DNA of 64,000 bases from Pseudomonas sp. ERMR1:02 (GCF_002277815.1 NZ_NKJI01000008.1:124001-188000), one strand, 5' to 3'; positions 50,869-61,481 are shown, counted from the stretch's first letter. Numbers and translations are program-made. Notes: generated from the letters alone by a model not told the origin.

Positions 50869-52248
50869 ATGATTAAAGATCCCTTTGCAAGACTCGGCCT
50901 GGACCGTGAAGTCCTGACCGTCAGCCAGCTCAACGGCCGCGCGCGGGTGTTGCTCGAAGACGTGTTCAGCAATATCTGGGTCGAAGGCGAAATCTCCAAC
51001 CTCGCCCGACCGGCTTCCGGCCATGTGTATTTCACCCTTAAGGACAGCGGCGCCCAAGTGCGTTGCGCACTCTTCCGGCAAAACGCCGCGCGGGTGCGTC
51101 AGGCGCTGAAAGACGGCCTGGCGGTCAAGGTGCGGGGCAAAGTCTCACTGTTCGAGGGGCGCGGCGATTATCAGCTGATCCTCGACACCGTGGAGCCGGC
51201 CGGTGATGGCGCATTGCGCCTGGCCTTTGATGCTCTGAAGGAAAAACTCAGCGCCGAAGGCCTTTTCAGTGCCGAACGCAAAGTGCCGCTGCCGGCGCAT
51301 CCGCAACGCATCGGCATCATCAGCTCGCCCACCGGCGCGGTGATCCGCGACATCATCAGTGTGTTCCGCCGCCGCGCGCCTCAGGTGCAGCTGACGCTGA
51401 TCCCCACCGCAGTACAGGGCCGCGAAGCCACTGCACAGATTGTCCGCGCGCTGAAACTGGCGGACGCCCGTGGCTTCGATGCGCTGATCCTGGCCCGTGG
51501 CGGCGGCTCTCTGGAAGACCTTTGGTGCTTCAACGAAGAAGCCGTGGCCCGTGCCGTAGACGCCTGCGTGACGCCGATCGTCAGCGCCGTCGGCCATGAA
51601 ACCGATGTGTCGATCAGTGACTTCGTGGCCGACGTTCGCGCCCCCACGCCCTCTGCCGCCGCCGAACTGCTGGCGCCGGACTCCAGCGATCTGGTGCGCC
51701 GGGTCGAAAGCCTGCACCGTCGGTTGGTGATGCGCATGCGCGATCGCCTGATGCGTGATCGGCTGCGCCTGGAAGGCATCTCTCGCCGACTGCGGCACCC
51801 CGGCGAACGCCTGCGTCAGCAAGCACAACGCCTTGATGATCTGGACATGCGCATGCGCCGCGCATTCGAACGTAGCCTCAACACTCGTCGCGAACGACTG
51901 ATCCGTCTGGAAACCCGCCTGGCTGGGCAACATCCCGGCCGGCAACTGGCAATGCTGCGTCAACGCCTCGACAGCCTCGCCGAACGCCTGCCCCGCGCTA
52001 TCCGCGAGGGATTGAAAAGCCGTCGCCTGCAACTGCAAAGCCAGATGCAGACGCTGCATGTGGTCAGCCCCCTGGCGACCCTCGGCCGTGGCTACAGCAT
52101 TTTGCTGGATGAGCGCGGCAACGCGATTCGCAGCGCCGGGCAAACCCATACCGGCCAGCGCCTGAAGGCCAAACTGGGTGAAGGCGAACTGCAAGTACGA
52201 GTCGAAGACAATCACCTGACGCCCGTCACCCTTTCTTTACTGGATTGA
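50869..52248 (+). CDS. xseA: Exodeoxyribonuclease VII large subunit
   Basis: XseA with XseB degrades single-stranded DNA from both ends. The 459 residues have the N-terminal OB fold (VFSNIWVEGEISNL), the catalytic middle (GREATAQIVRAL, ARGGGSLEDLWCFN, SAVGHETD) and a long coiled-coil region (300-420). A longer frame to 50764 is rejected because MIKDPFARLGLDREVLTVS is the usual start. Confidence 0.95.
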   Translation: MIKDPFARLGLDREVLTVSQLNGRARVLLEDVFSNIWVEGEISNLARPASGHVYFTLKDSGAQVRCALFRQNAARVRQALKDGLAVKVRGKVSLFEGRGDYQLILDTVEPAGDGALRLAFDALKEKLSAEGLFSAERKVPLPAHPQRIGIISSPTGAVIRDIISVFRRRAPQVQLTLIPTAVQGREATAQIVRALKLADARGFDALILARGGGSLEDLWCFNEEAVARAVDACVTPIVSAVGHETDVSISDFVADVRAPTPSAAAELLAPDSSDLVRRVESLHRRLVMRMRDRLMRDRLRLEGISRRLRHPGERLRQQAQRLDDLDMRMRRAFERSLNTRRERLIRLETRLAGQHPGRQLAMLRQRLDSLAERLPRAIREGLKSRRLQLQSQMQTLHVVSPLATLGRGYSILLDERGNAIRSAGQTHTGQRLKAKLGEGELQVRVEDNHLTPVTLSLLD

Positions 52249-52251
52249 TCC

Positions 52252-53073
52252 ATGCCGCGCTTTTTAGCTTCGCTTCTGTTGTTGTGCCTGACCTTCAACG
52301 CCCACGCCGACAGTTACATCACGCGCCTGCTGAGCAAACCGGTCCCCGGCGGCGTGGCAGTCGTGGATCTGGGCGCTTCTGCGCAGGCGCCGAAAGCCAG
52401 CTATCAGGGCAAACCGGTGTTAGTCATTAAAGAGCAGAACAACTGGCTGGCCATCGTCGGCGTGCCGCTGACAGTCAAGCCGGGAACGCAGTCCATCAGC
52501 AGCGGTGGTCGCAACCTGAATTTTACCGTTGGCAACAAGAAATACCCGGAACAGCGCATCACCTTGAAAAACACCCAACAGGTCAACCCGGACCAGGACA
52601 ATCTCAAGCGCATCGAGCGTGAGCTGGCCGAGCAGATCGCCGCCTACCGCACTTTCAGCCCGAACACGCCAAGCAACCTGCTGCTGGACAAACCGGTCAA
52701 CGGCCCGTTATCGAGCAAGTTCGGCGTGCGCCGTTTCTTCAACGGTGAAGAGCGCAATCCCCACTCGGGCCTGGATTTCGCCGTGCCCGCCGGCACACCG
52801 ATCAAGACCCCGGCCGCCGGCAAGGTGATTCTGATCGGCAACTACTTCTTCAATGGCAACACGGTGTTTGTCGACCACGGCCAGGGTTTCATCAGCATGT
52901 TCTGCCATATGTCGAAGATCGATGTGAAGGTTGGGCAGCAGTTGGCTCGCGGGGGTGTGGTTGGCAAAGTCGGTGCAACAGGGCGGGCGACGGGGCCGCA
53001 CATGCACTGGAACGTCAGTCTGAATGATGCGCGGGTGGATCCGGCGATTTTTATCGGGGCGTTTCAGCCTTAG
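52252..53073 (+). CDS. Periplasmic M23 metallopeptidase
   Basis: The 273-residue protein has a signal peptide (1-19, cut after NAHA), a beta-rich N-terminal domain, a short coiled segment and a LytM/M23 domain with zinc ligands in HSGLDFA and GPHMHW. These enzymes cut peptidoglycan cross-bridges or activate amidases. It begins three bases after the xseA stop. Confidence 0.92.
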   Translation: MPRFLASLLLLCLTFNAHADSYITRLLSKPVPGGVAVVDLGASAQAPKASYQGKPVLVIKEQNNWLAIVGVPLTVKPGTQSISSGGRNLNFTVGNKKYPEQRITLKNTQQVNPDQDNLKRIERELAEQIAAYRTFSPNTPSNLLLDKPVNGPLSSKFGVRRFFNGEERNPHSGLDFAVPAGTPIKTPAAGKVILIGNYFFNGNTVFVDHGQGFISMFCHMSKIDVKVGQQLARGGVVGKVGATGRATGPHMHWNVSLNDARVDPAIFIGAFQP

Positions 53074-53096
53074 GTTTTCGCTGAGGCTGATGGCCT

Positions 53097-53189
53097 CTTC
53101 GCGGGCAAGCCCGCTCCCACAGGTGATCGCTTTGAACACAGATTTTGTGTACACCAATGTCCACTGTGGGAGCGGGCTTGCCCGCGAAG
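53097..53189. repeat. REPIN 11 (opposite orientation)
   Basis: Arms CTTCGCGGGCAAGCCCGCTC and complement, with the outer end of each REP facing the spacer, so the pair is turned inside out relative to most others here. Confidence 0.85.
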
Positions 53190-53208
53190 GCGGCGGCTCT
53201 TACACCAC

Positions 53209-53565
53209 CTATTCCGCCTCCAAATCCTCAATTCCATGGACTTCCCGATCCGCCAGACAATGCCTGATCCACTCCTGCGTATCCTGGGAGAACCACGTCA
53301 ACTCTTCTGCCGTAATCAACTCCCGCGCGCACAACCCAAGCAAGTGGGAACGGGCTTCATGGCGTGAAAACCTGAAGACGCCAAATGCCCAATACAGCTC
53401 TTTTTGCCCGGCTTTCAGCAATTCTTCGCTGGCATCGATCCGATCGTAGGGTGCGATGCTCTTGTCCAGCACGACTTTTTCGACGTCCGTCATGATCCGG
53501 GTGCACATCCGCTCATGGGCCACCGGCCGCAACACGCAATACTGTTTCCAATCGGACTCGTTCAT
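53209..53565 (-). CDS. Unknown 118-residue protein
   Basis: The acidic soluble protein has no membrane segment or motif I recognise. Composition is helical, with DASEELLKAGQKELYWAFGV in the middle. The ATG at 53565 has AGGAGTAGGCG just upstream. It lies between a REPIN and the leuA leader region. Confidence 0.6.
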   Translation of the reverse strand: MNESDWKQYCVLRPVAHERMCTRIMTDVEKVVLDKSIAPYDRIDASEELLKAGQKELYWAFGVFRFSRHEARSHLLGLCARELITAEELTWFSQDTQEWIRHCLADREVHGIEDLEAE

Positions 53566-53788
53566 CGCCTACTCCTGCTTCCCAGTCGAGGCCTAAAGAA
53601 AGAATAGCTTCGCTGCGAGGACCCGGCGCCAAAACTACCGATTGCGCATCGCTCAAACCTTGCGCAAACAACCTGAAGATCGATCTTATGTAGAGCAATA
53701 AAATCTCGATAAACAGGCGGTGACGAGTATTCCTCTCAATTTTTTCCGACTGCTTGCCATCCTTCCCCTCGAGGTTAGGGTTGAATGC

Positions 53789-53866
53789 ATGAAAACCTCT
53801 CACACCCTCATTCAGCTCCGTCAGCATCGCAGCTTGTGCCTTGTCAGCGCACGACTGCCGGGCTGA
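53789..53866 (+). CDS. Possible leader peptide upstream of leuA
   Basis: A 25-codon frame, MKTSHTLIQLRQHRSLCLVS then ARLPG, lies 88 bp before leuA, with GAGGTTAGGG 5' of the ATG. Five of 25 codons are leucine and four are arginine. A peptide of this kind just before a leucine biosynthesis gene fits translation-controlled attenuation. No clean terminator hairpin is seen; a T-run (TTTTTT, 53924-53929) follows a short GC stem. Confidence 0.45.
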   Translation: MKTSHTLIQLRQHRSLCLVSARLPG

Positions 53867-53954
53867 ATCGCGGCGCCTCGTCCTACGCTTTACCCAGAAC
53901 ATTTGATCCACCGGCAGGCCGCCTTTTTTCGGCCCACACAATAAGGATTTCCCG

Positions 53955-55634
53955 ATGAGCATGCTCAAAGACCCGTCTTCGAAATACCGCGCGTTCCCGA
54001 CCATCGACATTCCGGACCGCACCTGGCCGTCGAAAACCATCACCGCTGCCCCGATCTGGTGCAGCTCCGACCTGCGTGACGGTAACCAGTCGCTGATCGA
54101 ACCGATGGACGCTGTCAAAAAGCTGCGCTTCTGGAAAACCCTGGTGCAGGTAGGCGTGAAAGAAATCGAAGCGTCGTTCCCGGCCGCTTCGCAAACCGAC
54201 TTCGACTTCGTGCGTACTTTGATCGAAGGCAACCACATCCCGGACGACACCACCATTCAGGTGTTGACCCAGGGCCGTGAAGACCTGATCGAGCGCACCT
54301 TCGAATCCCTGCGCGGGGCAAAAAAGGCCATCGTTCACCTGTACAACGCGACCTCCCCTTCCTTCCGCCGCATTGTCTTCAATCAGGACAAGGACGGAAT
54401 CAAGGAAATCGCCGTGAGCGCGGCCAAGCTGTTCGTCAAATACGCCGCCCAGCAGCCGGAGACCCAGTGGACCTTCGAGTACTCGCCGGAAACCTTCAGC
54501 GCCACCGAGCTTGAGTTCGCCAAGGAAGTTTGCGACGCGGTGATCGAAGTCTGGAACCCGACGCCCGAGCACAAGATGATTCTCAACTTGCCAGCCACCG
54601 TCGAATGCGCAACCCCGAACATCTATGCCGACCAGATCGAATGGTTCGGCCGTCACATCAACCGTCGTGACAGCGTGATCATCAGCCTGCACACCCACAA
54701 CGACCGTGGCACTGGCGTGGCCGCCACCGAGCTGGGCCTGATGGCCGGCGCCGACCGTGTCGAAGGCTGCCTGTTCGGCAACGGCGAACGCACCGGTAAC
54801 GTCGATCTGGTGACCGTGGCTCTGAATCTCTACACCCAGGGCGTCCACCCTGAGCTGGACTTCTCCGACATCGACGGCGTACGAAAAGTCGTCGAAGAGT
54901 GCAACCAGATCCAGGTACACCCGCGCCATCCATACGTCGGCGACTTGGTGCACACTGCGTTCTCCGGTTCGCACCAGGATGCGATCCGCAAGGGCTTCGC
55001 CCAACAGAAACCGGATGCGCTGTGGGAAGTGCCGTACCTGCCAATCGACCCGGCCGACATCGGCCGCAGCTACGAGGCGGTCATTCGCGTCAACAGCCAG
55101 TCGGGCAAGGGCGGTATTGCTTACCTGCTGGAACAGGAATACGGCATCAGCCTGCCGCGTCGCATGCAGATCGAATTCAGCCAGGTCGTGCAGCGTGAAA
55201 CCGATCGTCTGGGTCTGGAAATGACCGCCAAGCAAATTCACGCGCTGCTGCATAGCGAGTACTTGCAAGCCAACACCCCGTACGCGCTGGTCAGCCATCG
55301 CCTGCAGGAAGAAAACGGTCACAGCGCCGTCGAAGTGGAGGTCGCCAGCAAAGGTCAGGGCGAAACCAACCTGCACTGGCGCGGCAAAGGCAACGGCGCC
55401 CTGGAAGCGCTGGTGGCCGGCCTGCCGATCCCGGTGGAAATCATGGACTACAACGAACACGCCATCGGCGCGGGCACCAATGCCAAGGCTGCGGCCTACA
55501 TTGAACTGCGTGTGAACGGTGAACGTGCGGTGCACGGCGTCGGCATCGATGAAAACATCACCACCGCCAGCTTCAAGGCCCTGTTCAGCGCGCTGAACCG
55601 CTCGCTCAGCCAGCCGGAAGCGAAAGCGGCGTAA
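53955..55634 (+). CDS. leuA: 2-isopropylmalate synthase
   Basis: LeuA condenses ketoisovalerate with acetyl-CoA, the first step of leucine synthesis. The 559 residues are the longer LeuA type 2 form, with the substrate loop [16 protein letters not shown], metal-binding HTHND, the GNGERTGN motif and a C-terminal allosteric domain (about 430-559). A ribosome binding site AAGGA lies upstream. Confidence 0.96.
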   Translation: MSMLKDPSSKYRAFPTIDIPDRTWPSKTITAAPIWCSSDLRDGNQSLIEPMDAVKKLRFWKTLVQVGVKEIEASFPAASQTDFDFVRTLIEGNHIPDDTTIQVLTQGREDLIERTFESLRGAKKAIVHLYNATSPSFRRIVFNQDKDGIKEIAVSAAKLFVKYAAQQPETQWTFEYSPETFSATELEFAKEVCDAVIEVWNPTPEHKMILNLPATVECATPNIYADQIEWFGRHINRRDSVIISLHTHNDRGTGVAATELGLMAGADRVEGCLFGNGERTGNVDLVTVALNLYTQGVHPELDFSDIDGVRKVVEECNQIQVHPRHPYVGDLVHTAFSGSHQDAIRKGFAQQKPDALWEVPYLPIDPADIGRSYEAVIRVNSQSGKGGIAYLLEQEYGISLPRRMQIEFSQVVQRETDRLGLEMTAKQIHALLHSEYLQANTPYALVSHRLQEENGHSAVEVEVASKGQGETNLHWRGKGNGALEALVAGLPIPVEIMDYNEHAIGAGTNAKAAAYIELRVNGERAVHGVGIDENITTASFKALFSALNRSLSQPEAKAA

Positions 55635-55650
55635 TCCATCGCTGCATGCA

Positions 55651-55685
55651 AAAGGCCCCGGGGTGTGAACCTCGGGGCCTTTTTG
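55651..55685 (+). terminator. Rho-independent terminator of leuA
   Basis: AGGCCCCG (55653-55660) pairs with CGGGGCCT (55673-55680) and TTTTT follows. Confidence 0.9.
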
Positions 55686-55702
55686 TTTGCCTTGTCTCGC
55701 CC

Positions 55703-55797
55703 TCTTCGCGGGCAAGCCTCGCTCCTACGGGGCATGTGGCGAGCGCAACTTTCGCACATAAAACGTAAAATCGTAGGAGCGAGGCTTGCCCGCGAAG
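55703..55797. repeat. REPIN 12 (opposite orientation)
   Basis: Arms CTTCGCGGGCAAGCCTCGCT and complement with about 40 bases between, between leuA and the nitrilase-family gene. Confidence 0.85.
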
Positions 55798-55821
55798 AGG
55801 CCAGGTTGGACAGCAGGGATA

Positions 55822-56612
55822 TCACGTGAATTCGAAAGTATCGGCATCCAGATTCGCCGGAAACCGCGTGCGATACGCTGACAGTTCCGCCGCATCCAGC
55901 ACCACCTTGAACACCCCGTCCGCGTCCCCGGCGCTGAGCAATGTCTCGCCCTGGAAATCCAGCACCTGGCTGTCACCAGTATACGCAAAGCCTTTACCAT
56001 CGGTGCCAATGCGGTTCACCGCCGCCACGTAGCACAAGTTCTCGATCGCCCGCGCCGGCAGCAAACGGTTCCAGTGCTGGCGTCGCGCACCCGGCCAGTT
56101 GGCGGTGTACAGCAGAAGGTCCGTGTCCTGGGCGTCGCGACTCCACACCGGGAAACGCAAGTCGTAGCAAATCAAAGGTCGCACTCGCCAACCCTTGAGC
56201 TCGAACTGTACCTGACGCTCGCCGGGGTGTAGTGGTTATGCTCGCCGGCCATGCGGAACAGATGACGCTTGTCGTAATGCCACACCTCGCCGTCCGGCCG
56301 TGCCCACAACAGCCGATTGCGATGGCTGCCATCGGCGGCCTGGACAATGACGCTACCGGTGATCACCGCATCAAGCTTCGCCGCCTGAGCGCGCAGCCAT
56401 TTGCTGGTAGGGCCGTGTTCCGCCTCGGCGAGCGTCTCGGACTCCATGGAGAAACCGGTGGTGAACATCTCCGGCAAGATAACCAGGTCAGCCCCGCGCG
56501 CCTGCTCCAGTAACGTCTCGAAATGCTCCAGGTTGGCCTGGCGGTCGTGCCAGGCAAGGGAAGTCTGAATCAGTGCAACGGTCAGGTTTGGCAACGCACT
56601 CAGATCACGCAT
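55822..56612 (-). pseudogene. Nitrilase-family amidase (YafV-like), frameshifted in this sequence
   Basis: The two frames together form one C-N hydrolase of about 263 residues. The first (56172-56612) has the catalytic Glu (VILPEMFTTGFSM) and Lys (HYDKRHLF). The second (55822-56184) has the catalytic Cys (PLICYDLRFPVWSRD). Adding one C at about 56222-56226 restores NHYTPGERQVQFELKGW, the family sequence. YafV-type enzymes hydrolyse omega-amides, fitting the adjacent aminotransferase gene, whose 3' end overlaps this start by 13 bases; together they are a transaminase/omega-amidase pair. Confidence 0.85.
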
Positions 56613-57748
56613 AGTTTTTCCGCTGCTTCACGCAGGGTCTCCTCGCGTTTGGCAAAACACAGTCGCACCAGGCGCTGGCCTTCGGGCGGCGTCTGGTAGA
56701 ACACCGAGATCGGAATGCTCGCCACGCCATGTTCGCGGGTCATCCACAACGCCATCTCGACGTCATTGAGATCCGGACGAATCTGCGAGTAATTAACCAA
56801 CTGGAAATACGTACCCGTCACCCGGGTGAAACTGAAACGCGACGGTGCCAGCAGATCGCAGAACAGATCACGCTTGGCCTGATAGAAGCCCGGCAGCTCT
56901 TCGACGTGTTCCGGATGCTCGGCCATGTAATCGGCCAAGGCATATTGCAACGGCGTCACGCCGCAAAAACTGACGTATTGGTGCACCTTGCGCAGCTCAG
57001 CCGTCAGTGCCGGTGGCGCGACCACATAGCCGGTTTTCCAGCCGGTGACGTGGTAAGTCTTGCCAAAGGAACTGACCACGAAGGCACGCTGATACAGCTC
57101 TTCATGGGCAAGTACGCTGACATGGGGCACACCGTCGAACACCAGGTGCTCGTAGACTTCGTCGCTGATCACATAGATATCGCGATCGCGGATCAACGCC
57201 GCCAACTGGTCCAGTTCGACACGACTGATCAGGGCACCGCTGGGATTGTGCGGAGTATTGAGGATGATCATGCGCGTGCGCGGGCTCAGCGCTTCGGCGA
57301 GCTTCTGGAAGTCGATACTGAAATCATTCGCGCCCAGTTGTACATGCACGCAACGCCCACCGGCCAGCTCCACCGAAGGTTCGTAACTGTCATAGGCCGG
57401 ATCAAACACGATGACTTCGTCACCGCTGTGGATAACTGCCTGAATCGCGCAGAAGATCGCCTGGGTTGCGCCGGGGGTAACTGTCACCTCGTGGTCGGCA
57501 TCGACGCTGACGCCATAGCTGCGGGCGATCTTCGCCGCAATCTGCTGACGCAGGGTCGGCAGGCCGGTCATCGGCGAATACTGGTTATGGCCATTGGCAA
57601 CATGACGACCGACCGCATCGCACAGGGCCTGCGGGGCATCGAAATCAGGAAAACCCTGGGACAGATTGAGCGCGCCGGTTTGCGCCGCGAGCTGAGACAT
57701 CTGAGTGAAGATAGTGATGCCGACATTCGGCAGCTTACTGGTGATCAT
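56600..57748 (-). CDS. PLP-dependent aminotransferase (methionine/kynurenine type)
   Basis: The 382-residue class I aminotransferase has the PLP lysine Lys230 (SSFGKTYHVTGWK), the substrate-binding NTPHNPSG and the distal arginine near the C-terminus (VRLCFAKRE). It resembles YbdL/MtnE, which transaminate glutamine with a keto acid partner and work with an omega-amidase. That enzyme is encoded by the next gene. Confidence 0.88.
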   Translation of the reverse strand: MITSKLPNVGITIFTQMSQLAAQTGALNLSQGFPDFDAPQALCDAVGRHVANGHNQYSPMTGLPTLRQQIAAKIARSYGVSVDADHEVTVTPGATQAIFCAIQAVIHSGDEVIVFDPAYDSYEPSVELAGGRCVHVQLGANDFSIDFQKLAEALSPRTRMIILNTPHNPSGALISRVELDQLAALIRDRDIYVISDEVYEHLVFDGVPHVSVLAHEELYQRAFVVSSFGKTYHVTGWKTGYVVAPPALTAELRKVHQYVSFCGVTPLQYALADYMAEHPEHVEELPGFYQAKRDLFCDLLAPSRFSFTRVTGTYFQLVNYSQIRPDLNDVEMALWMTREHGVASIPISVFYQTPPEGQRLVRLCFAKREETLREAAEKLCVI

Positions 57749-57822
57749 CGGTAGTTCCCTGCTCTACACCCGGCTCTAACGGCGGCGCGGGAGAGCCCGA
57801 GGATAGCCCAAACGGCGCCCAT

Positions 57823-57851
57823 AAAAAAGGGCGCCAAAAGCGCCCTTTTTT
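57823..57851 (-). terminator. Rho-independent terminator after der
   Basis: AAAAAAGGGCGC pairs with GCGCCCTTTTTT around a 5-base loop. It lies downstream of der on the minus strand and would also isolate the aminotransferase gene. Confidence 0.85.
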
Positions 57852-57864
57852 CAACCCCGATCCC

Positions 57865-57956
57865 CAGTAGGAGCGAGGCTTGCCCGCGAATGCCACACCG
57901 CGGTGTATCAGGTACACCGCATTATCGTTCTTCGCGGGCAAGCCACGCTCCCACAG
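57865..57956. repeat. REPIN 13 (GTAGGAGCGAGG type)
   Basis: Inverted REP pair with slight arm differences, between the der stop and its terminator. Confidence 0.88.
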
Positions 57957-57976
57957 GGGTCGCGCTTAACCAACAA

Positions 57977-59446
57977 TCAGCGCTTATCGCGGCGCTTTTT
58001 GTCGGCCTTTTTGTGGTGCGACATCATGCGACGCTTCTTGTTGACCTGACGGTCGGTGAGCGAGTTCTTGTTGCCTTCGTACGGGTTCTCGCCGCCCTTG
58101 AACTCGATGCGGATCGGCGTACCGACCAGCTTCAAAACACGGCGATAGGTGTTTTCCAGGTAACGAACGTAAGACTTCGGCACCTTCTCGATCTGGTTAC
58201 CGTGAATCACGATGATCGGCGGGTTCGCGCCACCCAGGTGGGCATAACGCAGCTTGATCCGACGGTTATTGACCATCGGTGGCGCGTGCTCACCGACCGC
58301 GTCTTCCAGAATCTGGGTCAGGCGGTTGGTCGGCCAGCGGGTGACCGCAGACTTGAACGAGTTCTGCACCGAAGCGTAGAGGTTACCCACACCTGTACCA
58401 TGCAGCGCCGAGATGAAGTGGATGTCGGCGTAGTCGACGAAGAACAGTCGACGTTGCAGCTCGACCTTCACGAAGTCGCGCTCGCTTGGGGTCATGCCAT
58501 CCCATTTGTTGATCGCGATGACCAGCGCACGGCCCGATTCAATGGCGAAGCCCAGCAGGTTGAGGTCATGGTCTACCACGCCTTCGCGAGCGTCCATCAC
58601 GAAGATCACCACGTTGGCGTCTTTGATGGCTTGCAGGGTTTTGACCACGGAGAACTTTTCGACTTCTTCGTGGATCTTGCCGCGCTTGCGCACACCGGCG
58701 GTGTCGATCAGCGTGTACTTCTCGTCGTTACGCTCGAACGGGATGTAGATACTGTCGCGGGTGGTGCCGGGCTGGTCATAAACGATTACCCGGTCTTCAC
58801 CGAGCATACGGTTGACCAGGGTCGACTTACCGACGTTCGGACGTCCGATGATCGCGATCTTGATCCCGTCTTTTTCGCTTGGACCAGGAATGCGCTTGGC
58901 TTCCTCGCCTTCGGCAACGTCCTCTTCCTCGCCTTCTTCCGGCTCTTCTTCGTCTTTAGGGAATTCGCTCAGGGCGATTTCCAGCATCTGGGTGATGCCA
59001 CGACCGTGAGCACCGGCGATCGGGATCGCGTGGCCCATGCCCAATGGGGCGAATTCGGCGCGGGCCATTTCAGGGTCGATGTTGTCGACCTTGTTGGCAA
59101 CCACATAAGAACGCTTGTTACGTTTGCGCAAATGCTCGGCGATCATCTGGTCGGCGGCGGTGAAACCGGCCTTGGCATCTACCAGGAACAGCACTACATC
59201 CGCTTCTTCAATGGCCAGCAGCGACTGCTCGGCCATTTTTTCGTCCATACCATGCTCGTCACCGGAGATACCGCCGGTGTCGACCAGAATGTAGGAACGC
59301 CCTTGCCACTTGGCCTCACCGTACTGGCGATCACGGGTCAGACCGGACAAGTCGCCGACGATGGCGTCACGAGTCCTGGTCAGGCGGTTGAACAAGGTGG
59401 ACTTGCCGACGTTCGGTCGGCCCACCAGGGCGATTACGGGAACCAT
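57977..59446 (-). CDS. der: GTPase Der (EngA)
   Basis: Der is an essential double GTPase for 50S ribosome assembly. The 489 residues carry two G domains, each with GRPNVGKST (near residues 8 and 200), a C-terminal KH-like domain and a basic tail. An acidic linker ([20 protein letters not shown]) joins the two G domains. The ATG at 59446 is used because GGAG lies upstream; the GTG at 59458 lies within that site. Confidence 0.96.
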   Translation of the reverse strand: MVPVIALVGRPNVGKSTLFNRLTRTRDAIVGDLSGLTRDRQYGEAKWQGRSYILVDTGGISGDEHGMDEKMAEQSLLAIEEADVVLFLVDAKAGFTAADQMIAEHLRKRNKRSYVVANKVDNIDPEMARAEFAPLGMGHAIPIAGAHGRGITQMLEIALSEFPKDEEEPEEGEEEDVAEGEEAKRIPGPSEKDGIKIAIIGRPNVGKSTLVNRMLGEDRVIVYDQPGTTRDSIYIPFERNDEKYTLIDTAGVRKRGKIHEEVEKFSVVKTLQAIKDANVVIFVMDAREGVVDHDLNLLGFAIESGRALVIAINKWDGMTPSERDFVKVELQRRLFFVDYADIHFISALHGTGVGNLYASVQNSFKSAVTRWPTNRLTQILEDAVGEHAPPMVNNRRIKLRYAHLGGANPPIIVIHGNQIEKVPKSYVRYLENTYRRVLKLVGTPIRIEFKGGENPYEGNKNSLTDRQVNKKRRMMSHHKKADKKRRDKR

Positions 59447-59470
59447 GCGGCTCTCCACTTCGTTATTTCA

Positions 59471-59502
59471 GAAAATACAAAAGCCGCTGCGAGGCAGCGG
59501 CT
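59471..59502 (-). terminator. Rho-independent terminator between bamB and der
   Basis: On the minus strand AGCCGCTGC-CTC-GCAGCGGCT (59482-59502) is followed by TTTTGTATTTT. It limits readthrough from bamB into der. Confidence 0.85.
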
Positions 59503-59531
59503 GGTGCTCGGGACCACCCTGGGCACGTATT

Positions 59532-59633
59532 TGTGGGAGCGAGCCCTGCTCGCGATAAACGTATGGACACCGCGTTTATCCAGGGAGCCAACGTCATCGT
59601 TGACGCCCATCGCGAGCATGCTCGCTCCTACAG
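59532..59633. repeat. REPIN 14
   Basis: Inverted REP pair TGTGGGAGCGAGCCCTGCTC / complement, with one extra base in the left arm, upstream of the bamB-der terminator. Confidence 0.85.
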
Positions 59634-59653
59634 TCATACCCCAAGCATAGTCA

Positions 59654-60805
59654 TTACTTAATGGTCAGGGCTTCCAGTTTGCCGCTGTTGCCATATACAT
59701 AAATCGTGTCACCCACCACCAGCGGACGGGCACGCAGGCCGTCGCTGTCGATGCGTTCGCGGCCGACGAAACGACCGTCCACCTGACTCAGCAAGTGCAG
59801 GTAACCTTCCAGGTCACCGACTGCAACGTAGCTGGAGAACACTTCCGGCGCCGACAGTTGACGGCGGGCCAGCGAATCGTTGCTCCACAAAGCTGTGGTG
59901 GAACGCTCGTCGACGCCTTCAACGGTGCCCGAAGACAGGCTCACGTAGACACTGCCGAAACCCTGGGCTACACCGGCGTAGCTGGAAGCATCACGCTGCC
60001 ACAGCTGACGACCGCTTTGCAGGTCCAGTGCCGCAACGCGACCCTGATAGCTCGCGACATAAATCGTCTCGCCAGACAGCAGCAGGCCACCGTCGATGTC
60101 GACCACGCGCTCCAGCTCCGAACGACCTTGCGGAATCGCTACACGCTGTTCCCACACCGGCACGCCGTTGGAAATGTCGAGAGCGACCACTTTACCGGTC
60201 GACAGGCCAGCCACCGCCAGGCGGTTGGTGACGATCGGCGCACTGGTGCCGCGCAGGGTCAGTACTGCAGGTGTGCTGTCATACAACCAACGCTGGCTGC
60301 CGGTCGCGGCGTCCAGACCGATCAGACGATCGTCCTGGGTCTGAACCACAACCACATCACCGTTGTTGGCCGGTGGTGCGAGGACTTCGCTGGACACGCG
60401 AGCGCGCCATTTCTCTTCACCGTTGATGGCGTCCAGGGCAACGATTTCACCCTTGAGCGTACCGATCGTCAGCAGACCGTAACCAACGCCAACGGCACCG
60501 GAAACAGGCAGCTTGAGATCTTTCTTCCACTTGACGTCGCCGTTGCTGCGATCCATCGCCACCACAACACCAGTCACGTCGGCGGCGTAGATGGTGTCGC
60601 CATCAATGGCAGGAACCAGCATGTTGTAGGTTTCGCCCTGACCGTCACCGATCGAACGACTCCACTGTTTATGCAGAACCACTTCTTCCTTGAAATCGGT
60701 CAACTCGGCCGGTGGCAGTTCTTTCTTGCTGTTGCTGCTGCAACCCGCGGCCAAAATGGCCAGAGCCAGCAATGCTGCATGTTTCCAACGGATCACGTCA
60801 CGCAT
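59654..60805 (-). CDS. bamB: Outer-membrane assembly lipoprotein BamB
   Basis: BamB is a subunit of the BAM complex that inserts outer-membrane proteins. The 383 residues have a lipobox (LAILAAGC, Cys22) and an eight-bladed PQQ-type beta-propeller, seen as repeated GDVKWKK, GEEKWRA, GSQRWLY and GRQLWQR blocks. It overlaps the yfgM stop by eight bases; a longer frame to 60976 is rejected. Confidence 0.95.
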   Translation of the reverse strand: MRDVIRWKHAALLALAILAAGCSSNSKKELPPAELTDFKEEVVLHKQWSRSIGDGQGETYNMLVPAIDGDTIYAADVTGVVVAMDRSNGDVKWKKDLKLPVSGAVGVGYGLLTIGTLKGEIVALDAINGEEKWRARVSSEVLAPPANNGDVVVVQTQDDRLIGLDAATGSQRWLYDSTPAVLTLRGTSAPIVTNRLAVAGLSTGKVVALDISNGVPVWEQRVAIPQGRSELERVVDIDGGLLLSGETIYVASYQGRVAALDLQSGRQLWQRDASSYAGVAQGFGSVYVSLSSGTVEGVDERSTTALWSNDSLARRQLSAPEVFSSYVAVGDLEGYLHLLSQVDGRFVGRERIDSDGLRARPLVVGDTIYVYGNSGKLEALTIK

Positions 60806-61439
60806 CCCCTTTGGCCAGGTCGTCCAGCTTGATTTGTAGGCCACCGACCGCCGCTTCATCCGACAGTGCCGCCTTGGCTTTTTGATAAGCCGCGTGCGCT
60901 TCGTCGGTACGTCCCAGCTGTACCAGCAGGTCGCCCTTGAGCTCTTCGCGAGTGGCCATGAACGCCTTGTCGGCATCGCCTTCGAGCAGTTTCAGGGCTT
61001 CATCGACCTTGTTCTGCGCGGCCAGCACCTGCGCCAGGCGCTGACGGGCGATTTCGCCCAGGGCTGGGTTGGACGGTTTGGCAACGATGGCTTTCAGCTC
61101 GCTGGCTGCGTCATCCAGCTTGCCGCTGTCGACGGCGACTTTCGCCACGAACAGGCTGCCGTATTGCGCATAGGCGCTGCCGCCAAACTCGCTGTTGAGC
61201 TTGGCTGCCAGGTCCGAAACACGGGCGGCATCAGGCTTGCCGTCAGGCGTCAGCGTGGTTTCCAGCAATTGCTGATAGAGCATCGAGGCGCCTTGCGACT
61301 GATTGCTCTGATACTTGTGAAAGGCTTGCCAGCCGAACACGATGACCAGCGCCAACAGGCCGCCAGTGACCAGGGGCTTGCCGTTGCGTGACCACCAGTC
61401 CTTCAAATCCGCCAGATGTTCGTCTTCGGTACTCGACAC
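60798..61439 (-). CDS. yfgM: YfgM-like membrane-anchored TPR protein
   Basis: The 213-residue protein has a short cytoplasmic start, one membrane segment (about 21-38, PLVTGGLLALVIVFGWQAF) and a periplasmic TPR-like helical domain. YfgM associates with SecYEG and periplasmic chaperones. A GTG at 61439 is used because GAGGAG lies about eight bases upstream. Confidence 0.9.
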   Translation of the reverse strand: MSSTEDEHLADLKDWWSRNGKPLVTGGLLALVIVFGWQAFHKYQSNQSQGASMLYQQLLETTLTPDGKPDAARVSDLAAKLNSEFGGSAYAQYGSLFVAKVAVDSGKLDDAASELKAIVAKPSNPALGEIARQRLAQVLAAQNKVDEALKLLEGDADKAFMATREELKGDLLVQLGRTDEAHAAYQKAKAALSDEAAVGGLQIKLDDLAKGDA

Positions 61440-61481
61440 CCCAATACTCCTCAATCGCTAAATCGGCTGTTTATGACAGCT

